52,158 nucleotides of DNA from JACZXQ01 sp036986155. GTDB taxonomy: Bacteria; Gemmatimonadota; Gemmatimonadetes; Longimicrobiales; Gaopeijiaceae. A program made the position numbers and the translations under genes. Shown one piece after another: positions 42,309 through 51,087 of the stretch. The stretch covers positions 1-52,158 of the forward strand of contig BTRA01000006.1 in assembly GCA_036986155.1 (NCBI GenBank). Direction: 5' to 3'. A model generated the notes under the pieces. The model saw nothing but the letters and a program-made list of their open reading frames with translations. It ran no database searches and was not told the origin of the DNA. Positions within the stretch are counted from its first letter, which is position 1; every line of letters begins with the position of its first letter.

Positions 42309-42909
42309 ACTCGGCATAGATCCGGTGCCTATCGACGTGGGGGGCATGTTGCAGAGATCTGTGGCCACTCTGTACTCCCATCTCGTCACCCGACCCACGG
42401 GCAGGGCGGTCCGGCTCGCGATCGAATCACAACTCGCCGAAGTCTCGCGGTGCGCTCTGTCGCTCATCGACCTCTCGGAAGTCACGGTGCTGGACTTCTC
42501 CTGTGCCGACGAGGTAGTCGCCAAGTTGCTGCTTCGCTTCCTCGAGGAGGACCGCCCAGGCGATGCCTACTTCGTTCTCAGAGGGCTGGGGGAGCAGCAT
42601 CGTGAACCCATCACGACCGCGCTTGAGCGCCAGAACCTGCTGGCTGTGGCCCAGTTGGACGGGGCCGGCTTCGAGCTGATCGGTGCTCGAACAGCAATAG
42701 AGGAGTCCACCTGGGAAACTCTCGAGGAGGCGGGACACGTCAGGGCCGATCGAGTGATGGAGATCTTCCCTGATGAACCCGAGCTGCTCGCGCTAGCTGT
42801 CTTGGTGGAGCGGCGCGTAGTCGTCCGGCATGTCGATTCCGATGGCTATTACGCATTGAGCGCGCTCGCGCGCGATCTTCCAGCGCACCCGTCCAACGCC
42901 AAGGAATAA
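42298..42909 (+). CDS. STAS-like protein, putative partner of the GHKL ATPase
   Basis: A 203-residue soluble protein. Residues 54-81 (LSLIDLSEVTVLDFSCADEVVAKLLLRF) fit a STAS/DUF4325-type strand-helix unit, where an S/T near the DFSC turn would be the phosphorylation site in anti-anti-sigma factors. The C-terminal 80 residues are strand-helix-strand and may form a winged-helix module (VERRVVVRHVDSDGYYALSALARDL). The ATG at 42298 overlaps the end of the GHKL gene, so the two are translationally coupled, as in RsbV-RsbW pairs. The family assignment is tentative. Confidence 0.6.
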   Translation: MMRELGIDPVPIDVGGMLQRSVATLYSHLVTRPTGRAVRLAIESQLAEVSRCALSLIDLSEVTVLDFSCADEVVAKLLLRFLEEDRPGDAYFVLRGLGEQHREPITTALERQNLLAVAQLDGAGFELIGARTAIEESTWETLEEAGHVRADRVMEIFPDEPELLALAVLVERRVVVRHVDSDGYYALSALARDLPAHPSNAKE

Positions 42910-42914
42910 CCGGA

Positions 42915-44087
42915 ATGTCCGACAACCACAGGGAATCGGGGCTCTCCACCCGCGCCATCCATTCAGGAAGCCCACGACCGGAGCCCGGCGCGCCCGTAGT
43001 GCCCCCGGTGGTGATGAGCTCGACGTTCTACGGGGGGAAGGCCGATGAACCCGGTCCTCTTCGGTATTCACGCTACGGCAACAACCCCAATCAGGAGCAG
43101 GTGGCGGCGAAGATGGCAGCCCTCGAGGGGACGGAGGCCTCTCTCCTGCTGAGCAGTGGGATGGCCGCCATCGCGCTCACGGTCTTGTCAGCGACTGAGG
43201 CGGGCGATCACGTCGTGGCTTCACGGCATCTGTATGGCGCGACCCAAGAGCTGTTCACACATGAACTGCCGAGGCGCGGGATCGAGGTGACGTTCATTGA
43301 TCCTGGAGACGAGGCAGAGTGGAGACACGCTCTCCGCGAGAGAACCCGTGTACTCTATCTCGAGGTGCCTACCAACCCGGCGCTGCGCGTGTTCGACCCT
43401 CGCGTCCCCGCGTCCGTGGCCAACGAGCACGGGCTGCTCTTCGCGGTGGACACGACGTTCGCTTCGCCGGTGAACGTGCGTATGGCCGACCTGGGCGTGC
43501 ATGCGGTGATCCACAGCGCAACGAAGTATTTGGGCGGCCACACGGATCTGATCGCCGGCGTGGTCTCGGGTTCACGGGAGCTGGTTGGAAACGTTCGGGA
43601 CCTCATGAAGCTCTACGGCCCATCGCCCGACCCGCACATGGCATGGCTCTTGGGCCGTGGTCTGCGGACGGTCGTGGTGCGCATGGCCCGACACAACCAG
43701 AATGCGTTGGCCTTGGCGCGGTGGTTCGCTGAGCGGCCCGAGGTCGAGGCCACGATCTACCCGGGCCTCGAGAGCCATCCCGACCACGCCCTCGCGTGTG
43801 AACTGCTCGACGGCCACGGAGGAATGCTGTCAGTGATCCTGAAGGGCGGCGGCGAGGCGGCGGATGCCTTCGCCGAGGCCGTTACGCTGGCGCTCATCGC
43901 GCCGAGCCTGGGTGGTGTGGAGACGCTGATCTCCCAGCCCAGGTACACTTCGCATCGCCATCAGAAGCCCGAGGAACGAGAGGCCATAGGTGTGCCCGAC
44001 GGGTTTCTGAGGATCTCGGTGGGTCTCGAAGACGTGGATGATCTGACGGCGGACTTCGACCGTGCCTTGCGGGAGTCGCAACGATGA
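42915..44087 (+). CDS. Cys/Met-metabolism PLP enzyme (cystathionine gamma-synthase/methionine gamma-lyase type)
   Basis: A 390-residue fold-type-I PLP enzyme of the transsulfuration family. The schiff-base lysine is K204 in HSATKYLGGHTD. YSRYGNNPNQ (51-60) supplies the tyrosine and arginine that contact the phosphate of the neighbouring subunit, and SSGMAAIA follows. Family members make cystathionine or homocysteine, or split methionine or cystathionine, and sequence alone does not decide. It is the first of a coupled pair: its stop overlaps the ATG of the penicillin-acylase-like gene (ATGA). It starts six bases after the STAS gene, so all could be one transcript. Confidence 0.85.
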   Translation: MSDNHRESGLSTRAIHSGSPRPEPGAPVVPPVVMSSTFYGGKADEPGPLRYSRYGNNPNQEQVAAKMAALEGTEASLLLSSGMAAIALTVLSATEAGDHVVASRHLYGATQELFTHELPRRGIEVTFIDPGDEAEWRHALRERTRVLYLEVPTNPALRVFDPRVPASVANEHGLLFAVDTTFASPVNVRMADLGVHAVIHSATKYLGGHTDLIAGVVSGSRELVGNVRDLMKLYGPSPDPHMAWLLGRGLRTVVVRMARHNQNALALARWFAERPEVEATIYPGLESHPDHALACELLDGHGGMLSVILKGGGEAADAFAEAVTLALIAPSLGGVETLISQPRYTSHRHQKPEEREAIGVPDGFLRISVGLEDVDDLTADFDRALRESQR

Positions 44088-46471
44088 AACGCGCCCTTTT
44101 CTTGGCGGCATCGAGCGTCGCCTGGCTGGGATTCGCGTTGATCTTATGGACGTTTTTCCTGGTCAGGGGCCCGGCACCCCGGAGTGGTATGTTGGCCGTC
44201 GACGGTCTCGGTGGCCCGGTCGACGTGCTGCGCGACACCTTGGGCGTGCCGCACGTATGGGCCGAGTCCGTGGAGGATGCCGTCTTCGCACAGGGTTTCG
44301 TGCATGCCTCCGATCGGCTTTGGCAGATCGAGATGTTTCGCCGCGTAGCTACGGGGCGCCTCAGCGAGATCTTCGGCGATGCGACGCTTTCTTCCGATCG
44401 GTTCCTGCGCACTCTGGGTATGGCACGGGCCGCCGAACGCGCTGTGGAGGCCCTCGACCCCGAGTCGTTGGTGATGGTCGAAGCCTACGTGAGAGGCGTG
44501 AACACCGCGATCGAGGATCTCGGTGGACCGCTGCCCCCCGAGTTCGTGTTGCTCCGTATGCGGCCGGAACCTTGGACGGTAGCCGACGCGTTGGCGATCG
44601 AGAAGATCATGGCCTGGGATCTGACCGAGTATGGAGTGTCACTGAGCGTCGCTGCCGCAAGGGTGGCCCTGGACGACGAGGCCTTCGCGCTGGTGCGACC
44701 CGGCTATCCGGAGTGGGGCACGACGGTTCTCCATGATGGCGAAACGGTAACGTCTTCGGCCTTGTCGTCGGGGGTGCGGGCTCAGGATGGAGGCCGGCGA
44801 CCGCGGTCCGTCGAGTCACCTGCCGAGCTGTCTCTCGAGTTGCTTGCGTCGGCGACTATCCCCGCGGACGCCCTCCCTTTCCTCGAGCTCGTCAACGTGG
44901 TACGGGCGTCGAACTCCTGGGTGGTGGGTGGCTCACGCAGCCGGTCCGGCAAGCCGTTGGTGGCCAACGACATGCACTTGGGCCTAAATGCCCCGACCAT
45001 ATGGTACCTCGCGGGGCTACACGCCCCCGGGCTCGACGTCGTGGGCATGACCCTCCCGGGCAGCCCGTTCGTGACCGCTGGGCATTCGGCGGCGGTTGCG
45101 TGGGGTTTCACCAATGCGGTCGTCGACGATGCCGACTTCTTCATCGAGAGGGTCGACCCGTCCGACCCTACGCGATACCTGACGCCCGAGGGCTCCCGGC
45201 CCTTTACAGTGCGAGAAGAGAGCATCGTGGTTCGGGGCCGCGATGAGCCGGTGAGCTTCGAAGTGCGTGAGACCCGGCACGGACCCATCATGACTCCGGT
45301 GGAAAGTCGGGCGGGTGATCAACTGCTGGCGCTCCGCTGGGTTGCCCACGATGTCTCGACGACCTCTATCGCTCTACGGGCGATGAACATGGCCCAGTCG
45401 GGCGAGGAGTTCATCGACGCCGTCCGGTTGTTCACCAACCCCCATCAGAATGTCGTCTTTGCCGACACAGCGGGCATGTTCGGTTATTGGATGGCGGGGC
45501 AAGTGCCTCTACGGCGCAGTGGACGCCCGCCCTTGTTGCCGGTGCCCGGCTGGACCGGCGAGGATGACTGGGTCGGGGTCTTGCCGTTCGACGAGCACCC
45601 CCACGTGATCAACCCCGAGAGGGGTTACGTCGCGACGGCCAACAACCGGCAGAGCCGGGGGGGTAGCGACCTGCTGATCACCGACGGGACTTGGGCACCT
45701 CCCTATCGCGCGATGCGTATCGAGGAATTGATCGAGGGCCAGGCCCTCCACGACGCCGGCAGCCTGGCCGAAATCCAGATGGACGTGACGAGCTCCTTTG
45801 CGCTGCGATACAAGGGCTTTGCCGCGGGAATACTCCGGGAGGGTGGCTTCGATGAGGAGGCGGCCTCGCTCGAAGCCTGGGACGGCACAGCGGCCAAGGA
45901 TAGCCGGGCGGCGACGCTCTTTATGTCCTGGCGGGCGGCCATGATCACTGGTCTGCGCAGGAGGCTCTACGGCGGACCTTCGGGCTATACACCCCAGCGC
46001 GCGGTCGAGCGCGTGATCGACCAACATCATCCGATTCTGGACTCGCTGGCTCCGGCCGCCGCGCGGCAGGCTGTCGAGGTTGCCGCCGGCCTCGTCTGGG
46101 GTGAGGCCCAACAGCTGAGCTTGGATCATCCGCTCGGCCAGATTCCGGTAATCGGTCCCCTTCTGGGCTTCGGCCGACGAGGTATTCCCCGCGAGGGTTC
46201 CTCGGGCTCCGTGAACGTGGCCCACTCGTCCGGCGGGCGGCCTCCGTTTCGCATGACGTATGGTGCCAGCGAGCGGCACGTCGTGGACATGGCCGACGTC
46301 GATGGGTCGGGCGGGTTCATTCTCCCTGGTGGTCAATCGGGCTATCCGCGAAACCCGCACGCCTTCGATCAGCTCGAGCGGTGGTTGGACGGCGAGTTGT
46401 TCCTTCTGCCCGTGCGCCGGTCCAATGTCGAAGCCAAGACCGTGACCCGTCTGCGGCTCGTTCCGCGCTAG
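44084..46471 (+). CDS. Penicillin-acylase-family N-terminal nucleophile hydrolase
   Basis: A 795-residue amidohydrolase of the Ntn superfamily. An N-terminal membrane/signal segment (7-28) directs it to the envelope. The alpha-chain part contains the family block VPHVWAESVEDAVFAQGFVHASDR. The autocatalytic site is NSWVVGG with S278 as the new N-terminal nucleophile after cleavage from N277. Later blocks include AAVAWGFTN and the NPHQNVVFAD segment. Relatives act on penicillins, acyl-homoserine lactones or other N-acyl amides; a quorum-quenching or lipopeptide role is possible but not shown. The ATG overlaps the PLP gene upstream, and the gene is convergent with the aldehyde dehydrogenase. Confidence 0.88.
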   Translation: MKRALFLAASSVAWLGFALILWTFFLVRGPAPRSGMLAVDGLGGPVDVLRDTLGVPHVWAESVEDAVFAQGFVHASDRLWQIEMFRRVATGRLSEIFGDATLSSDRFLRTLGMARAAERAVEALDPESLVMVEAYVRGVNTAIEDLGGPLPPEFVLLRMRPEPWTVADALAIEKIMAWDLTEYGVSLSVAAARVALDDEAFALVRPGYPEWGTTVLHDGETVTSSALSSGVRAQDGGRRPRSVESPAELSLELLASATIPADALPFLELVNVVRASNSWVVGGSRSRSGKPLVANDMHLGLNAPTIWYLAGLHAPGLDVVGMTLPGSPFVTAGHSAAVAWGFTNAVVDDADFFIERVDPSDPTRYLTPEGSRPFTVREESIVVRGRDEPVSFEVRETRHGPIMTPVESRAGDQLLALRWVAHDVSTTSIALRAMNMAQSGEEFIDAVRLFTNPHQNVVFADTAGMFGYWMAGQVPLRRSGRPPLLPVPGWTGEDDWVGVLPFDEHPHVINPERGYVATANNRQSRGGSDLLITDGTWAPPYRAMRIEELIEGQALHDAGSLAEIQMDVTSSFALRYKGFAAGILREGGFDEEAASLEAWDGTAAKDSRAATLFMSWRAAMITGLRRRLYGGPSGYTPQRAVERVIDQHHPILDSLAPAAARQAVEVAAGLVWGEAQQLSLDHPLGQIPVIGPLLGFGRRGIPREGSSGSVNVAHSSGGRPPFRMTYGASERHVVDMADVDGSGGFILPGGQSGYPRNPHAFDQLERWLDGELFLLPVRRSNVEAKTVTRLRLVPR

Positions 46472-46482
46472 TGCTCCCCGGC

Positions 46483-48111
46483 CTACTCTTCCCCCATGAA
46501 GGGGTAGCGGTAGTCCGTGGCGGGCACGAGGGTCTCCTTGATGCTCCGGGGCGACGTCCAGCGCAGTAGATTCAGGGCCGAACCTGCCTTGTCGTTGGTG
46601 CCGCTGGCCCTGGCGCCCCCGAACGGCTGCTGCCCGACCACGGCTCCGGTGGGCTTGTCGTTCACATAGAAGTTGCCCGCGGTGAACCGAAGCGCTCCTG
46701 ACGCCTCCGCTACCGCCCGCCGGTCCTCCGCGAACACGGCACCGGTGAGCGCATAGGCGGACCCGGAATCGACGAGCTCGAGTGTCTCGGCCCAGGCGTT
46801 GTCTGGGTAGGCGTAGATGGTCACCACCGGCCCGAAGATCTCGTCTCGCATGGATTCGTAGTCGGGCTTGTGAGCCCGAATTATCGTCGGCCGAATGTAG
46901 TAACCCTCCGAATCGTCACATTCGCCACCGGCGATGACATCTGCGTCGTCCGAGGCCTGCGCCCGGTCGATGTAGCCCTTGATCTTGTCGAAGGCCCGCT
47001 TGTCGATCACGGCGCACATGAAATTGCGGAAGTCCACCGGGTCGCCCATGGTCAATGATTGCGTCTCTTCGACGAGTCCGGCCTCCATTTCGGCCCACAT
47101 GCTCGCCGGCACGAAGACCCGCGACGCGGCGCTGCACTTTTGGCCCTGGTACTCGAACGAACCCCGCACGATGGCGGTCCGGACTTCCGCCGGATTGGCG
47201 GACGAGTGCGCGATGATGAAATCCTTGCCACCGGTCTCGCCCACGAGCCTGGGGTAGGTTCGGTAGTCCGCGATGCGCTCACCCACGGTCTTCCAGAGGC
47301 TCTGGAACACTGCGGTGGAGCCTGTGAAGTGGACGCCCGCAAAGTGGGGGCTCGCCAGCATTCCCTCCGTGACTTCGGCGGGGTTCCCGGGGAGGAAGTT
47401 GATGACCCCTGGCGGTAGGCCGGCGGCCTCGAAGAGGCGCATCAGGTAGTAGCTGCTAAGTAACGCCGTGGAGGACGGCTTCCACACGACCGTGTTGCCC
47501 ATGATGGCCGGCGCGGACGAAAGATTCCCACCGATCGAAGTGAAGTTGAATGGAGATACCGCGTAAACGAACCCCTCCAGGGGCCGGTATTCGGTCCGAT
47601 TCCACATCCCCGGGCTGGACATGGGCTGTTCGGCGTAGATCCGCTCCGCGAAGTAAAGGTTGAAGCGCAGGAAGTCGATCAATTCGCAGGCCGCATCGAT
47701 TTCGGCCTGATGTACGGTCTTGCTTTGTCCCAGCATGGTCGAGGCGTTGACGATGTCTCGCCATGGACCAGCTAGGAGGTCCGCGGCCCGGAGGAAGATC
47801 GCCGCCCGCTCGGCGAACGGCATTGCACTCCACTCGCCGAAGGCCTCCTGGCTGGCCACGACCGCCCGCTGGATCTCTTTGGGGCCGGCCCGGTGGCACC
47901 GCGCGATTACGTGACCATGCCGGTGGGGCATGATCACGTCCTTCATGGTGCCCGTATGGATCTCCTCCCCTCCGATGATCAGGGGAATCTCCACCTCAGC
48001 GGCGGCCACGTCGTTGAGTGCGGATTTCAGAGCGTCGCGCTCGGGATCACCCGGCGCGTGGGGTCGGACAGGCTCGTTGTCGGGCGAAGGAACTTGAAAC
48101 GTACCGTTCAT
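46483..48111 (-). CDS. pruA: 1-pyrroline-5-carboxylate (glutamate semialdehyde) dehydrogenase
   Basis: A 542-residue aldehyde dehydrogenase that oxidises glutamate-5-semialdehyde to glutamate in proline catabolism. The catalytic cysteine is C326 in YQGQKCSAASR and the general-base glutamate is E292 in GETGGKDF. SPFNFTSIGG and the C-terminal GQQPFGGARASGTNDKAGS are characteristic of the P5C branch rather than of general ALDHs. Length fits the stand-alone enzyme; no proline dehydrogenase is fused or adjacent. It is 54 bases downstream of the Wzz/BY-kinase gene. Confidence 0.93.
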   Translation of the reverse strand: MNGTFQVPSPDNEPVRPHAPGDPERDALKSALNDVAAAEVEIPLIIGGEEIHTGTMKDVIMPHRHGHVIARCHRAGPKEIQRAVVASQEAFGEWSAMPFAERAAIFLRAADLLAGPWRDIVNASTMLGQSKTVHQAEIDAACELIDFLRFNLYFAERIYAEQPMSSPGMWNRTEYRPLEGFVYAVSPFNFTSIGGNLSSAPAIMGNTVVWKPSSTALLSSYYLMRLFEAAGLPPGVINFLPGNPAEVTEGMLASPHFAGVHFTGSTAVFQSLWKTVGERIADYRTYPRLVGETGGKDFIIAHSSANPAEVRTAIVRGSFEYQGQKCSAASRVFVPASMWAEMEAGLVEETQSLTMGDPVDFRNFMCAVIDKRAFDKIKGYIDRAQASDDADVIAGGECDDSEGYYIRPTIIRAHKPDYESMRDEIFGPVVTIYAYPDNAWAETLELVDSGSAYALTGAVFAEDRRAVAEASGALRFTAGNFYVNDKPTGAVVGQQPFGGARASGTNDKAGSALNLLRWTSPRSIKETLVPATDYRYPFMGEE

Positions 48112-48165
48112 GGTATGAGGCGTCGCGATATTTCTGAGTCTGCTTGGGTAGCCGGAGCCGGCGAT

Positions 48166-50550
48166 CTACCAGAATCTCGCCCTGGATACACCCTGTCGCA
48201 AGCGCTGCCAGCCGCCCTGGGTTTTCGGATGGTAGCTGTAGTAATACTGCAGGTAATAGCTTTCTTCCGCAGTACTGGTCGAGACCTCGTTGAGCACCGC
48301 TCCAAACAGCCTCACACCCACGCGCCGGAGCTGATCGACGCCCCGCTCGGCGGCCCGTTGCTCCGTCTCACCCGAGCGAAGCACCAGCACCACTCCGTCC
48401 GTATGCGCGCCCAGTACGGCCGCATCGGTGACCGCCAGGACAGGCGGACTGTCGATGATGATGTGGCTGTACTTGCCTTCGAACTCCTCCAACAGGCGCT
48501 GCATGCTCTTGGAGTTCAGCAACTCGGAGGGGTTCGGGGGGAAGGGTCCACTGGGGAGCATGTCCAAATTCGGCAGCACGTTCGGGCGGATGGCTTCACG
48601 TGGTTCGGAGTCCCCGACCAAAAGGTTCGTCAGCCCCGGTTCACGCAACACGTCCATGGCCCGGTGGAGTGCCGGGCGTCGTAGGTCGGCGTCGATTATG
48701 AGTACGCGCTGCCCCTGTTGGGCCAGCATCACGGCGAAGTTGACCGCCGTCGTGGACTTTCCTTCGCTCGGGCCGGCGCTGGAGAAGAGGATGGTCTGGA
48801 TCGGTTCGTCCTCCGTGCTCATGAACATCAGGTTCATGCGCAGGTTTCGGTACGCCTCGGCCGCAGGATCGAGTGGATCGAGCGCCACGATCATCGGCAG
48901 ACCTTCGCGTTCGCCGGTCTCCATCTCGTCCACCTTGCGCAGCCGCGGAATGATGCCGAGCACCGGGATGCCGAGCAGGGTTTCCACGTCTGCGCTCGTG
49001 CGAACGGTTCGATCCAAATACTCGAGGAAGAACGCCGCTCCGACTCCAAGAATGATTCCGAGCAAGGCTCCGAGAACGAGATTCAATTGCCCTCTGGGCA
49101 CGGCGGGCGTCGCTCCGACGGCCGGATCGACGACATCCACGTACGGGCTAGCGCTGGCCGCGGTGATCATTGCCTGCGAGAGCTGCGCTCTGAGGAACTG
49201 TACGTTCTGTGCGTCGATGCCCTGTTGCATTTGCAACTCTTCCAGGCGGTTTTCCAGCCCAGGGAAGAGTCGTTGCGACGAGCGAATGGACTCGAGTTCT
49301 CCCTCGCGGGCGCCAAGTTGGTCGCTGATGACCGTCAGGTTGGCCATCACGGCCTCTCTGAGCTGTCCCTCGATTTCCTCGAGCTGTGCGCTGACGGCCC
49401 GCACGGCCGGATGCTCCCGGGTCTGCCGTTTCTCTGTCAGGAGCCTCTGCATCTCCTGCTGCCGGCTCTGCATACGGTCGGCCAGCGAGCGGATCTGTGG
49501 ATTCACACCCTCCGGTAGGATCGCGAGGAAGGTGACCAGGTCAACCTCGAGTACACCCGAGTTCTCCAAGTCGACCCGTAGCTGTTCGAGAGCGTCCCGT
49601 TGATCCTCGAGCTGTTCGATCGACGCGATCGTGGCCTGCATGTCGTTCACCAACTGCTGCTCCTGCACACTCAGATTGGTGAAGTCCTGGCTCTCCTTGA
49701 AATCCCGGATGCTCCTGAACGAGCGCCGGAGCTGGCTACGTGCGCTGTCGAGCTGCTGTTCGATGAACTCCACATCGCCCACTGCGCGGATCTTGACCTT
49801 GTCGGCGCCGTATTTTCGAAGTGCTTCGGCCGCTTGGTTGAGAATCTGAGGTGCCAGTACCTGGTCGCCGGTCGTGTACGTGACGTCGATGATGTCGGTG
49901 TCGAGACGGGGTACGGCGGTGAGCCCGCCGGTCACGTAGGCGGTCACCCAGTTGGCGGGCACGATCTCCAGACGGTAGATACGCTCTTCCGTAGGTGGAA
50001 ATTGAGGAACGAAGCGAACCCAACCGGCGTCCAGAAGAGTGTGCACACTCGCCGTCCCGAGAAGCTCCCCCGTCTGACCAAGGAGTCGGGCGGTGTCGCC
50101 GGCGTCATCGTAGCGCAGTTCCAGCGGTGCGTCGGGTGCGTCGTCAGCGACCCACGCCTGGGTGAACAAGTCTGAACGTGGCATCTCAGCATCGCTGGGC
50201 TTCAACCGGAGGCCAAGATTCGCGACGACATTAAGCGCTATGGGAGTAGAGCGGAGTAGCTCGATCTCCGACTTCATAGGATCGACGAAAATATCGAGTC
50301 CCGAGACTCGTGTGCCACTGGTCAGCGAGCGTGACCTGCTCAGTGGGTCGTTGACCTGGAGTGAGAGATGCGATCGAAAGAAGGTCCGCTGCCGCGACAC
50401 GGCCCAGATGGCAGAGGCCGTCGTGACGGCGAAGATCAACAGAACCAACCAAAGCCTACGCGTGATGACCTGCCAATAGTCGGCAAGGTGAGGCGAGTGG
50501 CCTCCGTAGTCCTCGTCCACGGGGCCGTGTCGGTCTTGGTCTTCGGTCAT
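48166..50550 (-). CDS. wzc: Wzz/BY-kinase polysaccharide co-polymerase
   Basis: A 794-residue inner-membrane protein. It has a Wzz chain-length domain with a helix near residues 31-52, a long periplasmic coiled coil (about 260-470) and a second helix (LNLVLGALLGIILGVGAAFFLEYL). The cytoplasmic BY-kinase follows: Walker A with K598 in GPSEGKST and Walker A' VLIIDADLRRP. The C-terminus has a tyrosine cluster (SYYLQYYYSYHP), the usual autophosphorylation site controlling polymer length. Neither glycosyltransferases nor an exporter gene is adjacent, so it is separated from its capsule or exopolysaccharide locus. AGGAGG lies upstream of the ATG at an unusually long spacing of about 12 bases. Confidence 0.9.
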   Translation of the reverse strand: MTEDQDRHGPVDEDYGGHSPHLADYWQVITRRLWLVLLIFAVTTASAIWAVSRQRTFFRSHLSLQVNDPLSRSRSLTSGTRVSGLDIFVDPMKSEIELLRSTPIALNVVANLGLRLKPSDAEMPRSDLFTQAWVADDAPDAPLELRYDDAGDTARLLGQTGELLGTASVHTLLDAGWVRFVPQFPPTEERIYRLEIVPANWVTAYVTGGLTAVPRLDTDIIDVTYTTGDQVLAPQILNQAAEALRKYGADKVKIRAVGDVEFIEQQLDSARSQLRRSFRSIRDFKESQDFTNLSVQEQQLVNDMQATIASIEQLEDQRDALEQLRVDLENSGVLEVDLVTFLAILPEGVNPQIRSLADRMQSRQQEMQRLLTEKRQTREHPAVRAVSAQLEEIEGQLREAVMANLTVISDQLGAREGELESIRSSQRLFPGLENRLEELQMQQGIDAQNVQFLRAQLSQAMITAASASPYVDVVDPAVGATPAVPRGQLNLVLGALLGIILGVGAAFFLEYLDRTVRTSADVETLLGIPVLGIIPRLRKVDEMETGEREGLPMIVALDPLDPAAEAYRNLRMNLMFMSTEDEPIQTILFSSAGPSEGKSTTAVNFAVMLAQQGQRVLIIDADLRRPALHRAMDVLREPGLTNLLVGDSEPREAIRPNVLPNLDMLPSGPFPPNPSELLNSKSMQRLLEEFEGKYSHIIIDSPPVLAVTDAAVLGAHTDGVVLVLRSGETEQRAAERGVDQLRRVGVRLFGAVLNEVSTSTAEESYYLQYYYSYHPKTQGGWQRLRQGVSRARFW

Positions 50551-50624
50551 TCTCGTTGCGAGCCTCCTAGAAAACTTGGGTTACCCTCTCCATCCAGGCG
50601 GAGGCGCGAGGATGGGAAACAGAT

Positions 50625-50655
50625 GTTCCAAACCTGTTCTCGATCAGGTGGGAAC
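50625..50655. repeat. Imperfect inverted repeat upstream of the BY-kinase gene
   Basis: GTTCCAAACCTG (50625-50636) and CAGGTGGGAAC (50645-50655) pair imperfectly around an eight-base loop. It lies 75-105 bases before the kinase start in the 232-base divergent region, and could be a regulator site. AT-rich sequence with -10-like hexamers follows toward 50690. Confidence 0.3.
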
Positions 50656-50782
50656 GCAACACTTTCGGTACTTTCAATATAGATACCCCTGGATTGCTGT
50701 GGGTAGGGAAAGAACTTAGTTTCTTCGTGATGCGGTCGCTCGGTCGCGTCGCGGTGCATCGGGACGCCCGGGAAGCAGGACC

Positions 50783-51019
50783 ATGTCCGATTCCGTCAAC
50801 ACCCGAATCCTGGAAGTGCTGGAGTCGATTCGACCTGCCCTTCAGGCCGACGGAGGAGACCTCGAGTTCCTGTCGTTCGACCGCGGCAACGGGATCGTAG
50901 AGCTTCGGCTGCTGGGCGCTTGTGAGTCGTGCCCGATTTCGATGATGACCCTGAAGCAGGGGATCGAACGCCGGCTGAGGGGCAGTGTCCCGGAAGTGAC
51001 CGCGGTCAATGCGGTGTAG
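50783..51019 (+). CDS. NifU C-terminal (Nfu) domain Fe-S cluster protein
   Basis: A 78-residue stand-alone Nfu domain, which carries a labile [4Fe-4S] cluster and hands it to apo-proteins. It is of normal length for the single-domain family. VLESIRPALQADGGDLEF starts the domain, and the cluster cysteines are C47 and C50 in GACESCPIS. The downstream Mrp-type ATPase is another Fe-S carrier, which strengthens the assignment. A terminator-like hairpin lies between the two genes. Confidence 0.93.
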   Translation: MSDSVNTRILEVLESIRPALQADGGDLEFLSFDRGNGIVELRLLGACESCPISMMTLKQGIERRLRGSVPEVTAVNAV

Positions 51020-51037
51020 GATCGACCAAGTGCCGAC

Positions 51038-51065
51038 GGCGTCCCCTCTGGGGCGCCTTTCTTTT
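51038..51065 (+). terminator. Intrinsic terminator-like hairpin between nfu and mrp
   Basis: GGCG and CCCC pair with GGGG and CGCC (51038-51057), with one bulged T and a three-base loop, followed by TTTCTTTT (51058-51065). The structure is 22 bases before the mrp start, so mrp must either rely on read-through or use a promoter overlapping the hairpin. Confidence 0.7.
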
Positions 51066-51087
51066 GGCCAACGGGAGTGGATTCTCC

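Noticed and set aside
40414..46471. Secondary-metabolite cluster around the penicillin acylase
   Set aside because: No synthases, carrier domains or tailoring enzymes accompany it; neighbours are housekeeping or regulatory.
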